DNA of 64,000 nucleotides from assembly GCA_013400975.1 (NCBI GenBank), contig WBMZ01004662.1, forward strand, positions 1 to 64,000, read 5' to 3'. The stretch is from Atrichornis clamosus. Its lineage: Eukaryota > Chordata > Aves > Passeriformes > Menuridae. Position 1 is the stretch's first letter. Every line of letters starts with the position of its first letter. The notes below the pieces were generated by a model. It saw nothing but the letters and a program-made list of their open reading frames with translations, was not told the DNA's origin and searched no databases. This document shows, one piece after another, positions 23,061 to 34,384 of the stretch. Made by a program: the position numbers and the translations under genes.

Positions 23061-24789
23061 CATCAGAGGTGAATGTCCTAATAAAAGGCTTTTGCAGGCC
23101 TGGTTGTGTGATATCCCTGAGAAGGGGACGTTCACTCGGAGCCCTTTATTGAAGGAAATTCTCAGTCCCTGCAGAAACCCAGCAGGACAAAAGGTGATTC
23201 GAGCTGTAGGACACACACACGCACACACAGAGGTCAGGGATGCAAAACTGTTGCTTTTCCCTGACAGGAGAGAGAGGAAAAAAAAACAGGAAAACCAACA
23301 AAACGCCCCAAAGTTGGATGTTTGGCTCAAAAGTGAGAGCGGCGTTTTCCCAGCTGGTTAAAATTTGGGGTGATGAGCTTGGCCTGGCTGTCTGAAAAAA
23401 AAGAGAAAATGATCTACAGGCCTTAAGTGGGTTTGGGGAAATGTGATCAGGTTCAATAAATCTGCAGAAAGGAGAATGGGAATCTTTGTGGGCGACCTTC
23501 TCCCAGACCTTGGCCCGGTGCTCTCTGTTTGGTCAGCTGTGTTCTTTTTTCAGGAGGTTTTGAAAGGAATTTTTAAAAAGTGATAAAAACCCCACCCCAA
23601 ACGTCTCGGATTTACTTGGAGTGATAAAAAATCGTGAGGGTGAGGACGGTGGCCTGGTGGGGATTGTCCTCCCTCTGCACAGGAGCAGCTGGCACACGAT
23701 GCCAGAGCCTTTCCTGGGAGATCGGAGCATGGGAGGTTTCAGCAACTTGAGGAACAAATGAGGATGGGCCCCTCTCCCAGCCTGGGGGGTTTGGGGGAAG
23801 GAGAAGGGCAAAGGGGAGCAGCAGCTCCGTGTTTGCTCTTCAAACCACGCAGCGAGGGTTGGGATTTGTTCCTGCTCCTTGGGAAGGCCGGGGGAGACGG
23901 AGGGGAGCAGATTGCACATCTGAGAAGTGTGGTTTCAATTAGAAGGAGCAAAAGCTCCAAAACACGCAGTGGGTTAAACATTACAGTAAAAAGCATTTAA
24001 GCTGCTCTTCCTTGCAAAGTACCCAACAGTTTATGTGTGTGATTGCAGGCAGGTGGTTCCTGTTCCTATTAAAAATGAGTAATTCAAGCTCCCCCAGGAT
24101 TTCTTCAGAGACAATCTGGACAGACCTGGAAGTCCAATGTGCCTTTTAAACCATAAGTGTTTCCCCTCCACGTCCCACAGTTCTCCTTTCCAGGCGTTTT
24201 GAAGGAGCTCTTGGCCAGAGGATCGGGATCATCTCGCTGTGCTCAGGGAGGGGAAAACCTGTGGCCATAAATTCAGAGATTCCCCGTTCCCTGCAGCCCT
24301 CAGGGAAATCCAACCCGGAGCTCCTGGTGGGGGGTGAGTGGGAGCAATCAGTTCTGGCCATTTTTTCCCCGATTTCCCAGTCTCTCCATCCTGCTGGCAT
24401 GACATCTCCACCAGGAGAGGGGGGAGGCAGAGGTGGGCAGGGACACCCTTGGCCTCACCTTGCGCCACTCCCGACTTCCAGCCTTTGTCCCAGCCATTCC
24501 AAGGTGGATCCTTGCTGCATTTACTCCCCTCATCAACAAATCCCTTTCCCAGCTGGTTTCCCTCAACTCCTGGATGTGGTCAGGCTGTCCCTGAGCTGTG
24601 GCATTCCCAGTTCCTTGCCCAGCAGGACGTGGCTGCGTGAGGACAAGGCCCATCCCTCGGTTTTCCTGTTGCTCCGGGGACACCTGAACTCCTCTGAAGG
24701 AATCCTGACTCCCCCAGCAGAGCCCTGTGGAGATTCCCATCCCCACAGCTCCAGCCCTGCTCCCTGGTGCAGAAAGCAGAATAAAACCT

Positions 24790-25230
24790 CGATAATATTT
24801 TAGCAGAAGGCCCGAGGGCTGCAGTGCAGTTGAACTCGATCCCCCGGGGGAATAAAAGAACACCACATGCAGAGATCTTTTACTGAACATTGTGATGTTT
24901 AATCTTGCCCAGTCAGCAGTTTTTGAACATATTCCAGGAAAGCTTTTAAGCCTGATAAAGCCAGGGGCTTTTGCATTTTCAAGTGATACTTTAGCTACAA
25001 ATGACATGCTCGACTTGTCATTTGGCTTTAAAGGGAGGTAATTAAAATCTTCCTCAGAGTACAGTTACAGCGGGGAGAGAGCGAACGTAAACCCAAATGA
25101 AAAGGGAGAGACAAGCCCACAAAAATGCAATTTAACAGATGAAAAATGTAAAGGAGAACGGCTCCAAGATAAAAGTATCGAATGCACAATAGCTGTTTGC
25201 CCAAGGAGGACTTAAAGATATGGGAGGTAC
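24790..25230. promoter_or_regulatory. Candidate conserved-type regulatory island
   Basis: A 440-base AT-rich non-repetitive stretch lies between GC-rich flanks. It contains 'GAACATTGTGATGTTTAATC', 'GCTTTTAAGCCTGATAAAGC', 'GGTAATTAAAATC', 'GCAATTTAACAG' and 'CAAGATAAAAGTATCGAATG'. GATA-type (TGATAA, AGATAA) and homeodomain-type words recur. No gene is adjacent in the window. Evidence is compositional. Confidence 0.35.
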
Positions 25231-26581
25231 AGAGACTTCCCCAGCAAAAACATGGGCAAGGCCAGGGAATTTCCAGCATATCTTGTTTGCAGGTTTTAGG
25301 GCCACTGGAAGCCACAAGACAGACTTGCAAATGTGGGTTGGAATCCTGGCTGGGAAAGGCAGACCCTGTTCTGCAAGGTGTGAACTGGAGGTGAGGGAGA
25401 AATCCAGCTCTGAGCCCTCACCCAAAGCTGGGAGGTGCAAGGGAAGCTTCACAAGGGTTTTGGGGGAAAATGGATCAGATTGGGTTCAGATTGATCATCT
25501 TTTCTGGGTTTGGGAAGGGGAAGGGGAAGCTGGCTCCCAAGTGATTGAGGACGAATCCATGCAAGGTTACTCCCCTGAAGGAAGAAGGGTGCAGGTCTCC
25601 AAGGGGTTCCCAGAATCTGTGTTGGGCAAGTGAGGTCCAGAGGGAAGTGCAGCATTCCACAGGGATGGCAGGAGCAGGGAGAGCAGCTCCAAGAGCTTGC
25701 CAGCCCCCTGGAAACACAGCACAGGATTCAGCACATTCTACCCCAAAATGACCACGGAAGGAACATCTTCCCTTCTCCTTCCAAAAGCCTCCCGCTGTCG
25801 TGGCATTCTTAGTTCTGATCCATGGAGAGGAAAAGGATGACTGAGGTGCATCATTCCCAAAGAACCTTCCCTCCCAGACAGCTGGAACAGTTCAGGGTTG
25901 TTCCAGCACAAAACTGGGGAAATGAAATTTTCTCCTAAGATAACATCGAGCCTGCCTCATTCCGCAGCCGTTGAGAGGGGCCTGCTGATGAGTTCAGCAA
26001 AACCAGGCACAATCCATCTCTCCGGGATCACATGGAAAATAAAAATCCCGGTTTTTTTTCCCTTCGGGTCATGCTCTGATACCAGACTGGCCGGAGCAGC
26101 TGGTGGTTGAAACCTGGAGCTTCCCATATGGAAGTGGGATTCCCTTGGGCTCCGCGTATTTATTGGTATCATTTGCTGATATAAAATCGGCTGCATGGGG
26201 TAGTTTCCCCTTTTTTAGTGATTAGCACTCCCCAGTATCCATTGTCTCCAAGGTAAAATCTTCCTCCCTGCTCCAGACAGGCAAAATGCCAGCAGGGAAG
26301 AGCAGCAGGCTGCACCCTCGGATGGAAAAGCAGGAAAAACAGGATTGCAACAAGTCCGGCTTCTTGTCCTTCCTTTCTGTGAGTCACAATGAGCCCAGGA
26401 AGGGACAAACTGCCTGCCAAGAGCCCCTGGAAGGACTTTCCTTCTCCCCACAAACAGTGGGAATACTTGGTGGAGGAAGGAGTGGAGGCATTAGGAGGGC
26501 AAAGCAGGAATGTGCTGCTTGGGATGGGGCAAAGTGGCTTCAGAGTCATCCCTAAATATCCGTGTGTGTCCACAGGAGGGA

Positions 26582-26735
26582 ATCATAAAAGCATGGAATG
26601 GTGTGGGAGGGACCTTAAAGCTGATCCAGTTCCAACCCCGACACCTTCCACTGTCCCAGGGTGCTCCAAGCCTCGTCCAGCCTGGCCTTGGACACTTCCA
26701 GGGATGGGGCAGCCACAGATTCTTTGGGATATGGC
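26582..26735 (-). repeat. CR1 LINE 3' fragment, minus strand
   Basis: The reverse complement of a CR1 end: 'ATAAAAGCATGGAATGGTGT', 'GGGACCTTAAAGCTGATCCA', 'GACACCTTCCACTGTCCCAG', 'TTGGACACTTCCAGGGATGG', 'CAGCCACAGATTCTTTGGG'. It breaks off soon after the 'TTCTCTGGG' word, so it is heavily 5'-truncated. Confidence 0.88.
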
Positions 26736-29569
26736 AGAGGTGTCCGAGGATTCTGTGCCTCCCAGGAGGATGGAGATAGGAGTGGGACTGAATTCCAGGC
26801 TTTTTTACCCTCCATGGGCTCAGGAATGCAGGTCAGCTCGAGGCACAGGGGGATGGATCTGCCTCCTGGGGTGGAGACAACCTTTTGGGATGGCACATCC
26901 CATCAAAGGCACCTGGAGCTGCTTTTCCCCTCTCTCAGCCCAACACCCACCTCCAGACGGAGTCTCCGGGGTTACAAATTCCTGCCCGACCTCGAAATAT
27001 TCGGAGCACTCCAGACCTTCCCTATCCCGCCAGACTCCTCCTGGCACCTCAGAGCCTTCGCTGACGAGGCCCAGCAACAGGTGGAGGACAAAAAAACCCC
27101 AAATCCAGGAGCCAACAGCCCGTGCTGCTCCCTGGGAGACCCAAGGAACGGGAGGAGCATTCCAGGCGGGAGCGGAGATGAAAGATGCTGCGATGACTTT
27201 TTGCTGACACGTACAAATGTGATCCTGACTATTAACTTTAATGACCTGCCATTAAGTGAGGGGAAAAAGAGGCAGGGATCTCATTTTTTGGTAATTATTT
27301 TAATTGCCACCCCGTGGTCCTGTTTCGTGCTGCTGGTTTTGCTGTCAGGTGAGGAAAAAAACCCCCCAATATTCCCCCCCCAACCCTCCAGTATCTCGGA
27401 TTTGGTGTTTCTCCTGTCCCAGTCGTGCAAAATCAAATCATCTCGGGATCCCAAAAAATCCTTCTGGGAATTGAAATGCTAAATGAGAGCTGCATTTTAA
27501 AGATGCGGCTTTGCACTGCAGCTACAGGTGAGTGTTTGCCATTTAAATAGAATTAAATCCTGAAACAAACCATGGGTTTGCAAAGTGTGAGTAGAGGGAT
27601 GGGGTGAATTTCCTGGTGTGCGAGGAAAACTACCTGTGGAAGGGCTATTTACTCCGGTTTAGGGTTTTATTAATGTTAATTAGACTCATTTCCTTCATCA
27701 AGTGTCCTGCAAGGGTCAGAGTTGCAGGACGAGGCCCTTTTTGCTGCAGGATTTCAATCCCCCTGTTGCATATCCAATAATCTCCACCATCAAGTAATTG
27801 CCCCGTAAATATGAATATTTCCATGAAAAGGAGATTATTACACAGCCCACAATCACATTTAGCAGTTGTACTTTTCAAAAGGCTCTAAAAAATGGGGAAA
27901 CTTTTGTGTTCCTGCTTTTAGAGGCTGAGAAAGTGAGGAAGAGGGGGGTGAAATCCAAGGGCAAGGCCAATGAGAATCCAGAGGAGAGGCCGTGGGGGCT
28001 GAACCTCTAGTTGTTTATTCCCAAAGAGTCTAGTCCCAAATTCCATCTCCAGGCTGAGCTGAAGGAGGAATTTTAGGTTCTCCTCTAGCCTCCCCTCGGA
28101 TTGGCTTCACCTGGAGAAAAACTTGTTTTCTTTTCCTTGGAGCCCTTTCATTTTTCGATGGAAAATGCGAGTTCCATCACAGTGAAACACGGAATAAATT
28201 CCCGATCACTTTGCCCCACGATTAAGCTTGGAAAAAGCAAAGAGGTAACTCTGAAAAAGCACTCAGAGGTCTTGTTTTGACATTTTTTTTGAATGTGCCA
28301 TTTCGAGCCTTGTTTCAAGCTTCCCCTTAATTGTATAAGTGGTTCCAAGCCATTTTCAAGAAATCCAGGAGAGGGATGGTTTCAATTTGATTGAAAGGGA
28401 GAAATGTAACATTTTATAGGACCCATTCCACTTCCCTTTCAGTCTGTGATTTGCCAAAAATTGAAAAAACAAATTAAAGCCTGGGTTTGGTCCAGCCTAA
28501 ATGATTTTTTCCTTAGTTTCCAAAATTGCCAGGGAGCCCCCAAACCCCCTTTTCCTTCCTAAACCTTCCAGCTCCTTTCAGGGTCTCCCTGCTCCGCTTT
28601 TCCACGTGTAAAATGCTCTTAATAATTTCATGGCTAACGGGAGGATTGGGATAACGAACCTCAGGGCTTTCCAGCCACTTGGAGAAGCTCAGCTGGAGCA
28701 TCCCTGTGTTAGCAGAGAGCCTTGGTGCTCTTCCCACCTGTGGGAAGCAGGAGTAGGGGAGGATCCAGTGGCTGAAGCTGATTCGGGGACACGCTCAGCT
28801 TTTCCAGAGGCTTCTCGCCACCCTCAGCCGAGCCTGGGAGAGGTTTATCCTGGAAATAGGCCCTATAGGCAAGGCTGAGCTGGGTTTAGGCTGGGCTCTG
28901 GGCTGGTTTGGAGGCTCAGCAAGCTGAGCTTTGGATGTGAGGCTGAGCTTTCATTGCCGCGAGCTGGGGAGGCCTCGGAGCAGGGCCTTGTCCGGGTTTG
29001 TCTCCAGCCTTTGCCGTGTGCCCGGGGGGATTTGGGGTGTGGGGAACTGCAAAGTCCAGCCCTGTTGTTGTTGCACCTTCCCTGCCTCTTGTGCAGCCCC
29101 CAGAGAGGTTTTTCCGAAGTCTTTGTATCCTTCCTCTGCTGTTTTAGTGGAGTCCAGGATCCTGCTGGATTAAATCCAAGGGAAGACGGAGAGTTATCGT
29201 TGGGATTCCACAGGAACAGCACGGCTCCTCCGGGACAAGGATCCCAGAGTTTGGGGGATTCTGCTGGAAAGAGCTTCACGGGAACTCTGTGAGGAGTGGG
29301 AGGTACCAGAGATGACAAACTGCCCCCTCCAGCCCCAACCTTCCCGCTCCATGCTGCAGATCCAAGGGTTTTTACCACTTCCAATAGGCTTTGGCCTCAG
29401 TCGGATCCCAGTGACTGCTACATTCCATGTGCTCCTGGAAGGGGCAAGCTCTTCCAGGCTTTGGGAACAACTCGTGGAGGGACTGGAGTTAGTGCTGGCC
29501 GACAATCCAAGCATGTGTCCGGATAAATCCACCCGGCTTTGAAATCCCGGGAATGTTAAAAATACAAAG
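26736..29569. other. Unique non-coding DNA
   Basis: Mixed composition. It includes an AT-rich island near 27.63-27.87 kb (listed separately), a C run at about 27376-27382, and low-GC stretches at 27190-27330 and 28130-28520. Near 28.86-28.95 kb the word GGCTGAGCT recurs as a loose degenerate repeat. No gene or RNA is recognised. Confidence 0.5.
27630..27870. promoter_or_regulatory. Candidate homeodomain-site-rich island
   Basis: The cores 'TTATTAATGTTAATTAGACT', 'CCAATAATC', 'CAAGTAATTGCCCC', 'AATATGAATATTTCC' and 'GGAGATTATTACAC' fall within 240 bases of non-repetitive AT-rich DNA. Composition and motif density suggest an enhancer-like element; no other evidence is available. Confidence 0.3.
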
Positions 29570-29672
29570 GGCTGGTTTAGATTAGATTTTGGGAAGAAAT
29601 CCTTCACGGTGAGTCCCTGGCATGGGTTGCCCAGAGAAGCTGTGGATGCTCCATCCCTGGAAGTGTCCAAGT
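29570..29672 (+). repeat. CR1 LINE internal 3' fragment
   Basis: 'GGCTGGTTTAGATTAGATTT', 'TGGGAAGAAATCCTTCACGG', 'GGCATGGGTTGCCCAGAGAA' and 'CATCCCTGGAAGTGTCCAAG' follow the CR1 consensus order. The copy ends at 'GTGTCCAAG', losing the last 120 or so bases of the element, so it is truncated on both sides. Confidence 0.85.
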
Positions 29673-30419
29673 GTTCATGGAGGAAGAGATGGTAGAGGAA
29701 AAACACGGAGCTTCCTGAACATCTCCATGATTCCCAGCCCTTTTCTGCCAACCACGCAGGAAAAAGAAAGGAAAATGAGAAGTTTTCCTTCTCCAGCTCT
29801 CTTGGTCTGCTACCTTTAATAACCATTAGATGGGAAAAGAAGCAGCAAATATTCCTTACCCTTCTTCCCATTGTTTTCCACTTAGTCCCAGTGAATATTT
29901 TTGGGAGCCCGGGTGCAGTGATTGCTGTAATTGAGTAACCTCCAGAAAAAGAGGAGCCGTGTCATGCCTGGAGTCCCACTCCAAGCAAACCCCAGCTAGA
30001 AAAAGCAGGAAAAGAGCTTAAAAAAAAAGTGCTGTGTGTGTGTAATTTGTAATTTATCCGAATGCCACCGCATGCTCGAGAAGGGCAGCAGGGAAACCAA
30101 CATTCCTGTCTCCAGTCAGCATTCCACAGAAATTCACTGAGGAAAGACAGGGAAGAAACCCAGCACACAAACCCCTTCAGACAGCCCCGGAACGCTGAGA
30201 TTTGTTTGCAGGGGCAGCGTCTGCCTCCTCCTGCCCCAGCCCTTCCTCAGCTCATTCCTGGGAGCTGCTAAGCAGCTTAGGCATTCCTAACCCACATTCC
30301 TTGGGAAAACGCTCCACGTGCTGCAGGAATTGGGTTCTGTTGGAATGGGATCTCTACCAGAGGACAGGGATGGCTGGACTCCAGGGTTAGGACCAGACAT
30401 GGAGTTAGGCATCCAATTC
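29673..30419. other. Unique non-coding DNA
   Basis: About 750 bases of unique sequence of ordinary composition, with an AT-richer middle (29810-30060) and no recognisable gene, RNA or repeat. Confidence 0.5.
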
Positions 30420-30557
30420 CAGAATCACAGGATGGTTCGGGATGATGGGACCCCTGGAGATCATCCAGTCCCATCTCCTGCTCAAGCAGCATCCCTAGGG
30501 AACATTTCCTGGGATGTGTCCAGGTGGATTTTGACTATCTCCAGGGAAGGAAGCTCC
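30420..30557 (-). repeat. CR1 LINE 3' fragment, 'TGCTCAAGCAG' subfamily
   Basis: The reverse complement of a CR1 subfamily end distinct from the main one: 'CAGAATCACAGGATGGTTCG', 'CCCCTGGAGATCATCCAGTC', 'CATCTCCTGCTCAAGCAGCA', then 'GTGTCCAGGTGGATTTTGAC' and 'TATCTCCAGGGAAGGAAGCT'. It is truncated shortly afterwards. Confidence 0.85.
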
Positions 30558-31717
30558 AAACCCACTCTGGACAAGCTGGAATCCCAGGCAGGCTGGAATG
30601 TGAGGGAGCAGAGCTGTCTCCCACGCACAGGGGGAATGCAGGTGCTGCCAGGTGGGCTGGGAACAAGGATTGGGATGGGCTGGAGCTGGTGCAACACCTC
30701 CTGCATGTCCCACACCCTGTGTGGGAGTCAGCCTGGATTCTTGGTGGTGGGATACTTACGGGAAAGGTCCAATGTGGGATTGAGCAGAATCCCACAGCAC
30801 TCCTGTGCCCAGGAATGTCACCTTTCCCAGCAGGACAGGTGACCCTGGAGGTGTTGCACAGCTCCTCCTTCCCTTCCCAGGGAATCCCTGCAGTGACAGA
30901 TCCCTACAACTGCCCGGTGCTCCTGGTGTCCCAGCACCAGGAAATCTCTCCAATCCCTCATGGAATAAACCTCCAGCTCAGCAGGTGATTCACCCACAGA
31001 CACTTCAAAGGAAACCCAATTCCTGAGAACTCCTTTTTATCCTTAATAAAGGTACTTTCCTTTTCTAATAATTAATTAATTACCGAGCAGGGCTATCGTT
31101 ATACCCTGGCTAATGACTTTCCTTCTCCTCTCATTCTTGTTTGCTCTGCTATGAAAAACTAATTTAAAGATAAGGCTTCAACCAGATCCTGTTACAGGTT
31201 CAAAAAAAAAAGGGAATGAGGTTGGAAACCAAGTGTCCAGGGAGAAAACCTGGCCCCAGCTGGAGCAGGGACACTGAATCCAAGAGGGAATGCACAGAGC
31301 CTCGGTGTGGATCTACAGGGCCCTGCCTTAGCCAAAAGAACATTGTTTCACTTTTTCAAGTTGACTTAACTTGGGCAGTGAAACTGGGTCCGGCCAGTCC
31401 GAGCAATTTTCTCTTCCTTGTTCTGATTTTCAGAGGATGAGGGAAATTGGAAGGAACGATTCTGCAGGGGAAAGCTAAAATCCAGTAGTGTCTGGAAAGA
31501 AAGTGAAAAATTTGCTGAAAGATCCATCAATTTGGAGGGATTATTTTCACTACTGCCAAATCCCATCCTGTTTCCCACTCTCCAGAGATGTTCCCTCATC
31601 AAGGGGAACCTGACAAGCTCTTGGTCTCCATCCTGGAAGAATATGTATTAAAAAAACCCAGAGGGGAATTTGCCATCTGGTTTTGGTTATAATTTCAAAT
31701 TGTGTAGATCAGGAATA
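30558..31717. other. Unique non-coding DNA
   Basis: Unique sequence. It includes an AT-rich island at 31.04-31.2 kb (listed separately) and an A run at 31202-31211. Multiple overlapping open frames at 30.3-31.0 kb have no recognisable domain. Confidence 0.5.
31035..31205. promoter_or_regulatory. Candidate regulatory island with tandem TAAT cores
   Basis: The motif 'CTAATAATTAATTAATTACC' holds overlapping homeodomain cores, followed by 'GGCTAATGACTTTCC' and 'AACTAATTTAAAGATAAGGC' (a GATA-type core). The block is non-repetitive apart from the ATTA run. Evidence is motif density only. Confidence 0.3.
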
Positions 31718-32002
31718 TCTTCTTCTCCTCCTTCTCCTTCTCCTCCTCCTTCTCCTTCTCCTCCTCCTTCTCCTTCTCCTCCTCCTTCTCCTTCTCCTCC
31801 TCCTTCTCCTTCTCCTCCTCCTTCTCCTTCTCCTCCTCCTTCTCCTTCTCCTCCTCCTTCTCCTTCTCCTCCTCCTTCTCCTTCTCCTCCTCCTTCTCCT
31901 TCTCCTCCTCCTTCTCCTTCTCCTCCTCCTTCTCCTTCTCCTCCTCCTTCTCCTTCTCCTTCTCCTTCCCCTTCTCCTTCTTCTTTTTCTTCCTTTTCTT
32001 TT
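31718..32002 (+). repeat. 285-bp pure polypyrimidine tract with 18-bp tandem unit
   Basis: Every base on the plus strand from start to end is C or T. From 31741 to 31956 the unit TCCTCCTCCTTCTCCTTC is repeated 12 times without a change, and one more unit with a single mismatch precedes it. Irregular CTT-rich sequence follows. The minus strand is pure purine, so the tract can form intramolecular triplex (H-DNA). Translations give artefactual Pro/Ser, Leu, Glu/Lys and Arg runs. Confidence 0.98.
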
Positions 32003-32979
32003 GATTCTTATTCTTCTTTCCCATTTTTTAAGGAAGGTGTAGGCAGCTGTTTCCACGTGCCAGGTGATGAATCCTCTGCCAGCCTCCCTCCCTTCCAGCC
32101 AATTCCTTGGACGTGGGACCATGCTCCATATGGATTTATACGATCCAGCCCCTGATGGGAGTTTGTTAAAACCAGCTCCTTCCAAGCCAAACACCTTTTT
32201 TAAGGCTGGATCCTCCGGCAGGTATCCTTTTGGCTCTATTTGGAGAAAAATCAGCACAATCACATCAGAATTTGGGCATTCTGGAAAGGAAAATCCCAGC
32301 TCGGAGAAGAGCTGCACAAAGATCTCCTAAGCAGCACAATCAGCGTTGTGCAGACTTCACTGCAGATCCCAATTTCTCAGGACGTTTCTCCTCTGAAAAT
32401 CAGATTTTTTGAAGGTTTTTTAGTGCTCAAAGTGGCCTTGCTCCAACTCCCCGGCTGCTTTGGAGCTGCTCGGCTGAGCAAAGCAGCAGCTGCTTGGTGG
32501 GCACTGGAAGGCAAAATTTGGCTTTTGGACAGGTTTTAAGGCTGGCCCAATCCCTTCCTCCTTCCCTAATATTGAACCTGGATCATGGATGATCTTTTGG
32601 CTGGTCTTTTAAAGGTGGCTGCCACGCATTTCTGGGGAGGGATTGGCACTCCAGGGGCACGGAGGGTGTTGGCCAGTCCAGGATGACTTTTAGGAAGAAA
32701 TTTGGGCAAAGATTGGTGCTGTGTTCCCTGCACAGGAAATAAAAATAACAATATCAGTGTCCGTAAGAAGGGACACCACCAAACACTTTGGGGATGCACC
32801 TTTAGGTCACGCCCGGAGCCCGGTTTGGAGCAACCCTGGGACAGAAACGGATGAGAAAACCCCACTGTGTTCCTGCATCCCGTGTTTTTGCAGGATAACA
32901 GGATCCCCACCGGGATCTGCAGGAGGAGAAGACACCGCACAGCCAGGGATAACCACAGGCTCTACTCCACCCGAGGAAA

Positions 32980-33350
32980 GCACCTTCCCGGAGCCCGCCC
33001 TGCCTTTCCTGCTTCCCTGCCACCGCCGAGGGCTGGGAGGGAATGAAGGGGACATCGAACCCCCCGGGCTGGCCGGGCCACCTGCGCCGCTCCCCGGGGA
33101 CAGCGTCCAGCTGCGGCCGGGGGCAGCCGGGGAGGGAGGGGCGGCCGGCCCCCGACACTGCCCGCGTCGTGGAGCGGGATTACCGCGGGAATTCGTGCCG
33201 CTGGACCCGCGGGCAGCACCTGGGGGTGTCCTTCCTGCAGCCCTTCCCGAGGAATCCGGCGTGTCTCGGGTCGGGGCTGTGTCGGATCAGCACAGCTGGA
33301 GCAGCGCCGGTCCTAATCCGGCTGCACGACGCCAGCTGCCTGCCGGAGGG
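32980..33350. promoter_or_regulatory. CpG island
   Basis: Roughly forty CpG dinucleotides can be counted in about 360 bases of very GC-rich sequence, for example 'CTGCGGCCGGGGGCAGCCGG', 'CCCGCGTCGTGGAGCGGG' and 'ACCGCGGGAATTCGTGCCGC'. In birds such islands usually mark promoters or first exons. Open frames cross it on both strands (plus 32721-33416 and 33043-33528, minus 32962-33219), but none shows a familiar domain, and no TATA box or splice pattern decides between them. It may be an unmethylated orphan island, a lncRNA start, or an exon of a gene I do not recognise. Confidence 0.6.
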
Positions 33351-33829
33351 GCCACAGGCATGGGATGGGGTGGGATGCTTCCAGGGCCAGCCCCGGGATG
33401 GGCTGGACCCCCCTGAATCCTTGGATCTGCGGGAGGAACTCAGCCGTGGATGGAGGGTTCTGGTCCCCACCTGTGCGACGCAGCCCGGCCCCGCTCCAGG
33501 TGTGCCGGCCTCCAGCTCCCCTCGCTGACCCCTCGCCTTTCCCTTTGGATATTCCCGGCACGGAACGGCTGGAACCTCGTGTTGATGAATCCTCCACTCT
33601 CCTGGCAGGTCTGTTTGGAAAGCAGAGAATGGTGATGCTTCATCACCCTCATCATCAGCCTGGCTGCATCCCTCTGATCCAGCACTGCTGGCTTCGGGAT
33701 CCAGCAGCACCATCCCGGAAAACCATCGCTCTTCCCAAAGTGCTCTGAGGTCTTAAAAAACCAGTGCAAGGCACACCTCCCCCATCACCCCACCTCCCAT
33801 TTCGGGGGTAATTAGTCCCTGTGAGTTAA

Positions 33830-33935
33830 TTCCCAGCCGCCGGGGCCGGCAGACGGATCCCAGATCCCACGGCCCCACCGGATGCGGACCCCGCGGCAGC
33901 GCCGCGCTCCCGGCTCCGGAACACGCAGCGTGTTT
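33830..33935. promoter_or_regulatory. Small CpG-dense cluster
   Basis: CpG is again dense over about 100 bases ('CAGCCGCCGGGGCCGGCAGA', 'CGGACCCCGCGGCAGCGCCG'). It is about 500 bases from the main island and may belong to it. It is too short to stand alone as an island. Confidence 0.4.
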
Positions 33936-34384
33936 GCCTCTGATTAGGGCTGCTCTGGCCTTCCAGCTTTCTGTCACCACACTATTGTTTTATAACTTGA
34001 TACCTAATTTGTTTTAATGACAACAAATCATTTGGCAAGTGCTCCCCATCCTTGTTCTGGCAGAGCTCTGCTCCAGGATTGATAAAGCTGTGAAGTTGTG
34101 GGGAGGGGCTGGGTCTTGTTTTGTGTTGTTGGGTTGGGGTTGGGGTTTTTTTTTTTGGCGGGAACTTAAAGATTTTGGGAAAATCTTTGAAAAATGGGCA
34201 CCTTCAACTGTCCCTTCAGAGCTGTTCCTCTGTCGGAGGAGAGGCTGCCAGGGCAGAAATGTGCAGTGACAAAGGGATGGGGAACACCAGAGCTGGGCTG
34301 GCTGCATCCCTCTTCCCTTCCCAAAGTCATCCTGCTCCCTGCCCTCAGCATCCCATCCCAGAGGAGGAAAATCCCTTATTCCCA

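Larger units (their letters stand above)
22121..26581. other. Unique non-coding DNA with two candidate regulatory islands
   Basis: Unique sequence. The islands near 22.6-23.1 kb and 24.8-25.2 kb are listed separately. A small CA-type run sits at 23210-23230 ('ACACACACACGCACACACAG'). The 255-codon frame at 22273-23040 has no recognisable domain. No gene is supported. Confidence 0.5.
32003..34384. other. Unique DNA containing a CpG island
   Basis: Ordinary unique sequence to about 32.9 kb, then a CpG-dense block (listed separately), a smaller CpG cluster at 33.83-33.93 kb and an AT-rich stretch at 33.93-34.04 kb ('GTTTTATAACTTGATACC', 'TTTTAATGACAACAAATC'). At 34129-34160 a 'GTTGGGTTGGGGTTGGGG' run is followed by poly-T. 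No coding exon could be assigned. Confidence 0.5.

Noticed and set aside
26661..27482. 273-codon plus-strand open frame
   Set aside because: It begins inside a CR1 fragment and runs on into unrelated DNA; no domain.
31670..32155. Proline/serine-, leucine-, glutamate/lysine- and arginine-rich frames over the polypyrimidine tract
   Set aside because: They are translations of an 18-bp CT repeat in different registers, not proteins.
34129..34160. Possible interstitial telomeric repeat
   Set aside because: Only 'GTTGGGTTGGGGTTGGGG' is present; there are no TTAGGG units.
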